A stretch of 18,794 nucleotides of DNA, taken from the NCBI GenBank assembly GCA_031290725.1, contig JAITMZ010000026.1, positions 1-18,794 on the forward strand, given 5' to 3'. The position numbers and the translations under genes are program-made. Below are positions 13,655 to 18,794 of this stretch, one piece after another (positions within the stretch are counted from its first letter, which is position 1; each line of letters starts with the position of its first letter). Source of the DNA: Spirochaetaceae bacterium (GTDB taxonomy: Bacteria; Spirochaetota; Spirochaetia; Treponematales; Treponemataceae). A model generated the notes under the pieces. It saw only the letters and a program-made list of their open reading frames with translations, made no database searches and had not been told where the DNA came from.

Positions 13655-15224
13655 ACCTATCCTTCAGGCGCTTATCCCGCTTGATGGTCTCGCTCAGTGC
13701 CCCCTGGTCAAATTGCTGGATGTAGAATTCGTGCATGGAGAAGGATGAGGTGGTGCCGTCGGAATTCTGGTAGACGATGTTCCCGCCGCCCCAGATGCCG
13801 TTCGATTCCGCCGGCGCCTCTTCTTCCCCCGCAGCGGCCTGGACGTCCACGATTTCCCGCAGACGCAGTATCACCACGCTGCTTCCCAGTACCACCGGCG
13901 TGGAAATTTCACCGGCCTTCAGGGAGAAGGCGGTTTTTAAAAAATTTTCGTTGGACGCGGCACCGGAAAGCTCCGCCACCGAGGGGCCGCCCCCCACCAG
14001 GGGATTGTTGTTGTAGTTCAGCGGGAATGGCGACGCTTCCACCTTGGTCACGGCAAATTCCGCACAGGCCGCGTCAAAGCCATCCCTAACGGCTGACACG
14101 GCGAAATCCCTGGCCCGCCCCAGAAAATAATCTTCTATTATACCGCGCTCGTAGTCCAACAAGTATTGACGGGCCTTTCCCAACAGGTCTCCGTTGTCCG
14201 CGGCGGGCTGAACCGGGTCGCCGTCGCAGCGGAACACCGAATAACCCGTGTTGGTTTTCACCACCCCCGACAGATCGCCGCTCCTCAGTGCCGCCAGGGC
14301 ATCCAGTGACGCGGCATCGGTGAGGATATTTTGTATCTCGTACCGGTAGGCCGCGCTGAGTTTGCCGCCGCTTCCGCTGTAATAGTTTTGCGACAGTTCC
14401 TTCACCGCATCGTCAAAGGTGATTTCCTGGTTTTTGATCCGAGCCAGCAGCCCTTTTGCCCCATCCGCGCCGGAAACGGAGACCACTGAAAGATTATATA
14501 ACACAAAGAGATCCTGATGGCCGTCCACGAATTTCGCCGCCTCGCTGTCAGGCACATCCGCCAGCTTGAAGGCCGCCAGGTCAAATCCCCGCTGGATCGC
14601 CCCCATACGCTTCACAAAATTCGCTTCCCGTTTGGTCTCTTTCCGGCCGAACAGCTTGTACTCTCCGATTTTTTCCGTGGAAGAGCCAAACAGGTCATCG
14701 TTGTAACGCATCACCGTGAGATTTTCCGTCAAAAATTTGTACAACGCAGTTTTTCTGCTCTCCGGGGCGGCATTAAACAGCCGCAGGGAATAGACGCCGT
14801 TTTCATCGTAAAAGTACGGAACCATGCCCCGTTCAATGGCCTTCTCCGGCACCACATAGCCGGAATCTTCCACCGCAGTCTGATAAGCCAGCCGCATCAC
14901 CGTGGAGTCAAAGGCTTGCCGGTATTGGCTGCGCAACTCAAAGAGCGATGAAGCCCCGCCGGAAGACTGGCTCAAGAAGCTCATGAAAAGCGACCCCGCA
15001 GTTTGGGCGATGGGCTTTCGCGCGTAGGAGCCGTACACCGGGGTTTTGCTGGACATACCCCCCGCGGCGGCCGGGAGAAACACAAAGGTAATGGTTGCAA
15101 AGGCCAGTATCACCACCGAACCAATCCACAGCGCGGTCTTCCGGGCGGCGGCCCTAGGGCCGTTTTTTTCAAAGAGTGCGCCGCTGTTCCCCTTGCTCTG
15201 TATCGGCTTTTTTTTATCCGCCAT
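13617..15224 (-). CDS. Membrane-anchored SurA/PpiD-like peptidyl-prolyl isomerase
   Basis: Encodes 535 aa from ATG 15224 (537 aa from ATG 15230). A Lys-rich cytoplasmic N-terminus is followed by a TM segment near residues 31-53 ('ALWIGSVVILAFATITFVFL'). A large periplasmic part has a SurA_N-like helical region. A parvulin-like stretch near 228-340 contains 'FDDAVKELSQNYYSGSGGKL' and 'LRSGDLSGVVKTNTGYSVFR'. A second rotamase-like fragment contains 'AFSLKAGEISTPVVLGSSVVI'. The PpiD-like layout suggests a periplasmic folding factor for envelope proteins; isomerase activity is uncertain. GGGGG (15234-15238) is 9 nt before ATG 15224 but only 3 nt before 15230, so I prefer the former. It is first in an operon with the DUF115 gene and is driven by a consensus promoter. 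Confidence 0.8.
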   Translation of the reverse strand: MADKKKPIQSKGNSGALFEKNGPRAAARKTALWIGSVVILAFATITFVFLPAAAGGMSSKTPVYGSYARKPIAQTAGSLFMSFLSQSSGGASSLFELRSQYRQAFDSTVMRLAYQTAVEDSGYVVPEKAIERGMVPYFYDENGVYSLRLFNAAPESRKTALYKFLTENLTVMRYNDDLFGSSTEKIGEYKLFGRKETKREANFVKRMGAIQRGFDLAAFKLADVPDSEAAKFVDGHQDLFVLYNLSVVSVSGADGAKGLLARIKNQEITFDDAVKELSQNYYSGSGGKLSAAYRYEIQNILTDAASLDALAALRSGDLSGVVKTNTGYSVFRCDGDPVQPAADNGDLLGKARQYLLDYERGIIEDYFLGRARDFAVSAVRDGFDAACAEFAVTKVEASPFPLNYNNNPLVGGGPSVAELSGAASNENFLKTAFSLKAGEISTPVVLGSSVVILRLREIVDVQAAAGEEEAPAESNGIWGGGNIVYQNSDGTTSSFSMHEFYIQQFDQGALSETIKRDKRLKDRFDREFDRLFSES

Positions 15225-15302
15225 GTTCATATACCCCCAAAATCATAAAATATACAACAGGGCACCTCCAAAAGCTTTAATTTTTCAGTATCCCTAGCAT
15301 AA

Positions 15303-15331
15303 AGTATAACGGTGTCCACAATTTTTGTCAA
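15303..15331 (-). promoter_or_regulatory. Consensus promoter of the isomerase operon
   Basis: On the - strand TTGACA (15326-15331) and TATACT (15303-15308) have a 17 bp spacer. Transcription would start near 15296, giving a leader of about 70 nt. The promoter diverges from that of the M23 peptidase operon. Confidence 0.85.
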
Positions 15332-15393
15332 GTACCCTCCTGATATTTCCGAAAATATTATAGAGGAAAATAAAAAAAATTTATCATTTTTCC

Positions 15394-15422
15394 TTGACAG
15401 TTTTTGATTCATGTGTTAAACT
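15394..15422 (+). promoter_or_regulatory. Promoter of the M23-bactofilin operon; predicted leaderless mRNA
   Basis: TTGACA (15394-15399) and TAAACT (15417-15422) have a 17 bp spacer. An A/T-rich stretch at 15340-15390 lies upstream. ATG 15430 is 7 nt after the -10 box, and there is no ribosome binding site. Confidence 0.7.
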
Positions 15423-15429
15423 ATACACT

Positions 15430-16464
15430 ATGGGAAAATGGAGTGATGCTTTGAGACAGACGCGGCAATATCATTTGATGGAAAAACGCATCCTTTCGGG
15501 TTTGGGAAGATTTTTCGCAGCCTTGGGAAACAGCCTTTCGCGGCTGTTGTCCTTTTTTGACCGTAAACTGACGGTTATGGTGGTTCCCCACTCCCACGAT
15601 AGGGTGGTTCACCTGCAAACCAATATGTTCGCCATGATCCTGGGGGGTATTCTGATCGGAGGTATCATCGCCACCTGTCTGTATTTCAGTCAGAATTCCC
15701 TGGCGGTGAACGAAGAAATATCCCATCTCAGGAATGAAAACCGGGAAACCCTGGCCAGCTTCGACGAGATGAGGGATGAAAACAACAATCTCCTCCAGGT
15801 GTCCAAGCGCTTTAAGTCCGCCATGTCCCGGTCGTTGTCGCTGCTGGGGATCACCCCCACCAATTCCATGTCCCAGACCCCGGCGCGGTCCAGCGATCTG
15901 GCGGCCCTGCTCACCACCGAGGATATCTCTTCGGGGTCGGCGCGGGAGACCAACAACATTCGGGATCTCACTGCGTATCTGGAAAACTCCATTGTGCCCA
16001 TTGAACGGATGAGTCATACCCTGGAGCTGTACGGTACGCTTTTTACGGACATTCCCAGCATCTGGCCAATCAAAAACGGCATCGGCCACATATCCATGCA
16101 GTTTGGCCAGGGGATCAATCCCATCACGGGGCAGTATTATATCCACAAAGGGCTGGACCTGTCCACCTATCGCACCGGCGATCCGGTGATCGTCACCGCC
16201 AACGGGCAGGTGGTGGGTATCAACTACGACCCCTACGGGTATGGAAACTACATCATCGTCAAGCACAAACACGGTATTTATACCCTCTACGCCCACATGA
16301 GCACCGTACGCATCCGCAAGGGCGACTTTGTGTCCCAGGGCGATGTGATCGGCTCCATCGGGGGTACCGGCGTGGTGACCGGCCCGCATCTGCATTACGA
16401 AGTACACATCGGTTCCGACGTGGTGGATCCCGTAAAGTACGTCAACTTGAAAATCGACAAGTAG
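15430..16464 (+). CDS. M23 family (LytM-type) peptidoglycan endopeptidase, membrane-anchored
   Basis: Encodes 344 aa. A basic cytoplasmic start is followed by a TM segment near residues 68-91 ('MFAMILGGILIGGIIATCLY'), a coiled-coil-like linker ('EEISHLRNENRETLASFDEM') and a C-terminal LytM domain (about 210-335). All zinc and catalytic residues are present: His239 and Asp243 in HKGLD, His289 in YAHM, and His320 and His322 in HLH. The enzyme should cut peptide cross-links in the periplasm. ATG 15430 is chosen because the promoter's -10 ends at 15422; a TTG reading back to 15394 would lie in the promoter. The bactofilin gene follows at once. M23-bactofilin pairs set cell shape in other bacteria (Csd1 with CcmA in Helicobacter), which suggests a role in helical or cylinder shape. 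Confidence 0.93.
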   Translation: MGKWSDALRQTRQYHLMEKRILSGLGRFFAALGNSLSRLLSFFDRKLTVMVVPHSHDRVVHLQTNMFAMILGGILIGGIIATCLYFSQNSLAVNEEISHLRNENRETLASFDEMRDENNNLLQVSKRFKSAMSRSLSLLGITPTNSMSQTPARSSDLAALLTTEDISSGSARETNNIRDLTAYLENSIVPIERMSHTLELYGTLFTDIPSIWPIKNGIGHISMQFGQGINPITGQYYIHKGLDLSTYRTGDPVIVTANGQVVGINYDPYGYGNYIIVKHKHGIYTLYAHMSTVRIRKGDFVSQGDVIGSIGGTGVVTGPHLHYEVHIGSDVVDPVKYVNLKIDK

Positions 16465-16470
16465 GTGCCC

Positions 16471-16914
16471 ATGCCCTTTCTTCCAACCGGCGACGTTTCC
16501 ATCAACACCCTCATCGGCTCAGGTGCCAAATTCGTGGGAGACCTAAACCTGGAAGGCTTTGCGCGGGTGGACGGCGATGTGGACGGCAGCCTGCAAACCT
16601 CAGGCCGGGTCTTCATCGGAAAAAACGCCCGGGTACGGGGCGACGTGGCCGCCAAATCGGCGGTGGTGGGGGGCATCGTGGAGGGCAACATTACGGCTCC
16701 TGACTTTGTGCGGCTTTTTTCCACCGCCGCAGTGCTGGGGGACATCACTACCCACAGTCTGGAGGTGGCCCCCGACGTAATCCTCCAGGGGCACTGCATC
16801 GCCTTGAAGGACCAGGCCGAATATGCCTCTGCAGTGGACAACTGGCAGGATATACGGACAATCCGCTCACGGGTAGGGGGAACCCGGTCAAAAATCGCGA
16901 AAAAAAATGGCTGA
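16471..16914 (+). CDS. Bactofilin
   Basis: Encodes 147 aa. The bactofilin domain (about residues 9-115) opens with the typical 'INTLIGSGAKFVGDLNLEG' and continues as short hydrophobic repeats of a right-handed beta-helix ('RVDGDVDGSLQTSGRVFIG', 'GDVAAKSAVVGGIVEGNI'). It ends in a basic tail. Bactofilins polymerise without nucleotide at the membrane and act as scaffolds for cell-wall enzymes. ATG 16471 has AGGTG a few bases upstream; GTG 16465, directly after the peptidase stop, is an alternative. It overlaps the next gene by 8 bp, so translation is probably coupled. The M23 partner is directly upstream. Confidence 0.93.
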   Translation: MPFLPTGDVSINTLIGSGAKFVGDLNLEGFARVDGDVDGSLQTSGRVFIGKNARVRGDVAAKSAVVGGIVEGNITAPDFVRLFSTAAVLGDITTHSLEVAPDVILQGHCIALKDQAEYASAVDNWQDIRTIRSRVGGTRSKIAKKNG

Positions 16915-17419
16915 AGTGGATGCCTTGGCGGGGATACAGTACTCGGCGGCCATCCTGGGGCAAACCCGGCAGGCCCAGGAACAAAAACGTACCTGGGCGT
17001 CTAAAAAAAACACCTTCCGGTCGATATTGGACAGGGAATCCCGGCGGGACCCGGGCTTTGAGGCCATGCCTGAAATCGACCGGCTGGCTGATGACGACGC
17101 TCTGGTGGTGCTGAAGGACGCTCTGGACATGGCCGGTGATGCGCTGAAAAAAAATCTGGTGACGGAAAACTTCGCCGCCTACCGGCGGTCGGTGAAACAT
17201 TTTGTACAGTTCGTGGTGGAGCGGGCATACCTGTCGGACACGGTAAAAAAGCCCTACAAGCGGCAGGGATGGAAGTACCCCCAGGACACCATCATCCGGG
17301 TGGTGGATGAAAAGCTGGACCAGTTAGCGGCAGAGGTGCTGTCCAACCACGGGGACCGGCTGGCGATTCTGGCCCGGGTTGACGAAATCAACGGGCTGCT
17401 GATAGACCTGTTGTCGTGA
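16907..17419 (+). CDS. yaaR: YaaR family protein (DUF327)
   Basis: Encodes 170 aa, mostly alpha-helical. The C-terminal half carries the DUF327 pattern: 'YRRSVKHFVQFVVERAY', 'TIIRVVDEKLDQLAAEVL', 'LAILARVDEINGLLIDLL'. The function of the family is not known. In Bacillus, yaaR lies close to yaaT, as it does here, which supports the assignment and suggests a shared pathway. The start overlaps the bactofilin stop by 8 bp, and the stop TGA overlaps the potential GTG of the next gene. No signal or TM segment is visible, so it is cytoplasmic. Confidence 0.85.
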   Translation: MAEVDALAGIQYSAAILGQTRQAQEQKRTWASKKNTFRSILDRESRRDPGFEAMPEIDRLADDDALVVLKDALDMAGDALKKNLVTENFAAYRRSVKHFVQFVVERAYLSDTVKKPYKRQGWKYPQDTIIRVVDEKLDQLAAEVLSNHGDRLAILARVDEINGLLIDLLS

Positions 17420-17436
17420 AAGCATGGGAGAACAAG

Positions 17437-18360
17437 GTGAACGAATTTGAACTGGACGAAGAATTACTGCTGGAAGATATGGACACCCCGGAGGATGACG
17501 GGAACAAGAGCGAGCGGGGAAGCAGTGCCGCTTACAGGGGGGTGCCCCTATACCAGCTCAAGCTGGAGTATTCACGGGAAATATTCTTCGCCCCGGTGAA
17601 CGAAAACCCACCCCTGGCAGCGGGAACCTCCGTGGTGATCCCCACGAGGTTCGGCGACGACATCGCGCTGGTGCTGGGGGTGGCGAAAAATCCCACAGGG
17701 GTGTCAAAGAACACATTTGTTTCCATTGTACGGGTCGCTGCTGAGGGGGATCTCAAAAAAAGGAAAGCCCTGGAGGAGCGAGAGGGTGGAGCCTACACAA
17801 TTTTTCATGAAAAGGTGGACAAGCATCACCTGAGCATGAAGCTTCTGTGTACCCATTTTCTATTCGACGAATCCAAGATACTCTTCTTTTTCAGCGCCGA
17901 AACCCGGATCGACTTTCGAGAGCTGGTGAAGGATCTGGTGGCCGTTTTCAAGGTGCGGATCGAGCTTCGGCAAATCGGGGCGCGGGACGAGGCGCGGCTT
18001 TCCGGGGGACTGGGGATGTGCGGTCGGCCTATCTGCTGCAACGCCATCTCCGACAAGCTCCGTTCCGTGAGCATCCGGATGGCCAAAGATCAAAACCTGT
18101 CCCTGAATTCCATGAAGATATCCGGGCAATGCGGCCGGCTGCTGTGCTGCCTGTCCTATGAAAACGAGTGGTATGCGGAGGCGCGGAAAAATTTGCCCCA
18201 GGAAGGGGTTGTCATTCACTACGACGATGCGGTTTTCCATGTGAGTGCCGTCAACCCGATTGCGCGAATTGTGCAGATCTCCGGGGATGACGGTCGGGTT
18301 TTAGAGATACCCGTGGGCCGCTTTTTACAGCGCCATAATCACTGGGAAATCGGTGCGTAA
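17437..18360 (+). CDS. yaaT: PSP1 / YaaT-family protein (RicT-like)
   Basis: Encodes 307 aa. An acidic N-terminus precedes the PSP1 domain. The characteristic cysteine clusters are GMCGRPICC (Cys195, 200, 201) and QCGRLLCC (Cys232, 237, 238). In Bacillus, YaaT forms the RicA-RicF-RicT complex, binds Fe-S clusters and influences RNase Y-dependent mRNA processing and development. The same partners are not visible here. GGGAG at 17426-17430 lies 6 nt before GTG 17437, so I prefer that start to GTG 17416, which overlaps the yaaR stop but lacks a ribosome binding site. It is the last gene of the M23-bactofilin-yaaR operon. Confidence 0.92.
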   Translation: MNEFELDEELLLEDMDTPEDDGNKSERGSSAAYRGVPLYQLKLEYSREIFFAPVNENPPLAAGTSVVIPTRFGDDIALVLGVAKNPTGVSKNTFVSIVRVAAEGDLKKRKALEEREGGAYTIFHEKVDKHHLSMKLLCTHFLFDESKILFFFSAETRIDFRELVKDLVAVFKVRIELRQIGARDEARLSGGLGMCGRPICCNAISDKLRSVSIRMAKDQNLSLNSMKISGQCGRLLCCLSYENEWYAEARKNLPQEGVVIHYDDAVFHVSAVNPIARIVQISGDDGRVLEIPVGRFLQRHNHWEIGA

Positions 18361-18381
18361 GGGGAAGGCACTGATTCGGTG

Positions 18382-18400
18382 CGCCGCTTTGCGGTGTTTT
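18382..18400 (+). terminator. Possible weak terminator after yaaT
   Basis: CGCCGC (18382-18387) pairs with GCGGTG (18391-18396), with one G-U pair and a TTT loop. TTTT follows. The stem is short, so termination may be partial. Confidence 0.5.
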
Positions 18401-18447
18401 ACTGAAAAATTTAATCGAGTTTTTCGAGGTACACGGAGGAAACAGTA

Positions 18448-18794
18448 ATGTTAAAAAAGAAAATCGCGGTTCTAGCGGCGGTGTTCGTTCTGCTTGGCGC
18501 GTCCCGGTCATTCTCTCTGGGCATGGGAATTCAGGGCGGGCTGCCCGGCGGCGTGGCTTTCACCTTTGGGGTGAGCAAAATTCCCCTGATCTGGACCGGC
18601 ACTTGGTACGTGGCCGGCGACGGAGTGAATCTGTCGGCGGCGGCGGATTATTGGTTTACCAATCCGGTGATCACCAACCTGGGAAGTGCGGGTACCCTGA
18701 ACTGGTTTCTGGGGGTGGGTGCCGGGGTAGACTTGGGCCTGCACGACGACCCGTATTTCGGCATACTAGTCCGGGTTCCTGCGGGGATAAACAC
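18448..18794 (+). CDS. Outer-membrane beta-barrel protein, BAPKO_0422/DUF3996-like (3' end beyond the window)
   Basis: The first 115 codons are present. A Lys-rich start and hydrophobic segment form a signal peptide ending near 'SRSFS' (residue 22). The mature part is beta-rich with alternating aromatic and Gly residues ('LPGGVAFTFGVSKIPLIWTG', 'AAADYWFTN', 'LNWFLGVGAGVDLGLH', 'YFGILVRVPAG'). This is the pattern of the small spirochaetal BAPKO_0422-type barrel family. GGAGGA at 18435-18440 lies 7 nt before ATG 18448. The reading frame is open to the window edge. A surface or outer-membrane location is inferred; ligand and function are unknown. Confidence 0.75.
   Translation, partial: MLKKKIAVLAAVFVLLGASRSFSLGMGIQGGLPGGVAFTFGVSKIPLIWTGTWYVAGDGVNLSAAADYWFTNPVITNLGSAGTLNWFLGVGAGVDLGLHDDPYFGILVRVPAGIN

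Overview
The window looks like chromosomal DNA from a spirochaete of the Treponema group, possibly one of the gut-associated treponemes. I infer this from gene content, not from a database match. The spirochaete-type families are a P13-like membrane domain, a BAPKO_0422-type (DUF3996) beta-barrel, a large single-TM TPR protein resembling the Borrelia periplasmic flagellar collar protein FlcA, and a DUF115/Maf-type protein. Many small lipoproteins, and several near-consensus TTGACA-17-TATACT promoters placed directly against a start codon, fit the same picture.

Region 1 (about 1-6150) is accessory in character. It holds an HU-like/DUF4469 protein followed by a 23-24 bp tandem palindromic array, two kinds of dispersed hairpin repeat, and a lipoprotein made of two nearly identical PPC-like domains. 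Next comes a two-gene operon: a CsgG/LpoB-like plus P13-like membrane protein, and a MACPF-domain lipoprotein with a glycine-rich tail. A small lipoprotein and a YefM/YoeB toxin-antitoxin pair follow. Copies of one terminator hairpin lie on both sides of the toxin-antitoxin pair.

Region 2 (about 6150-12033, + strand) holds a queuosine-precursor transporter (YhhQ/Vut_1 family). Its leader fits a translational preQ1-I riboswitch base for base on the Thermoanaerobacter tengcongensis (Tte) type. After it come the FlcA-like TPR protein, a polyprenol/diacylglycerol-kinase-like membrane enzyme, and a BmpA/NupO-type ABC ATPase with no permease next to it.

Region 3 (12008-15224, - strand) is a two-gene operon: a membrane-anchored SurA/PpiD-like peptidyl-prolyl isomerase and a DUF115/Maf-like protein. 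The Maf-like gene starts inside the isomerase gene and ends inside the ABC ATPase gene.

Region 4 (15430-18794, + strand) is a tight operon encoding an M23 (LytM-type) peptidase with all catalytic residues, a bactofilin, a YaaR/DUF327 protein and a YaaT/PSP1 protein. The beginning of a DUF3996-type outer-membrane barrel follows and runs off the window. M23 peptidase plus bactofilin is a known cell-shape pairing, and YaaR plus YaaT are also neighbours in Bacillus.

The most notable points are the preQ1 riboswitch, the MACPF lipoprotein operon, the series of apparently leaderless genes, the palindromic array that contains a stop codon, a C7-T-C10 tract next to a perfect TATAAT, and the repeat-bracketed toxin-antitoxin cassette. 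No RNA genes, insertion sequences or CRISPR arrays were seen.
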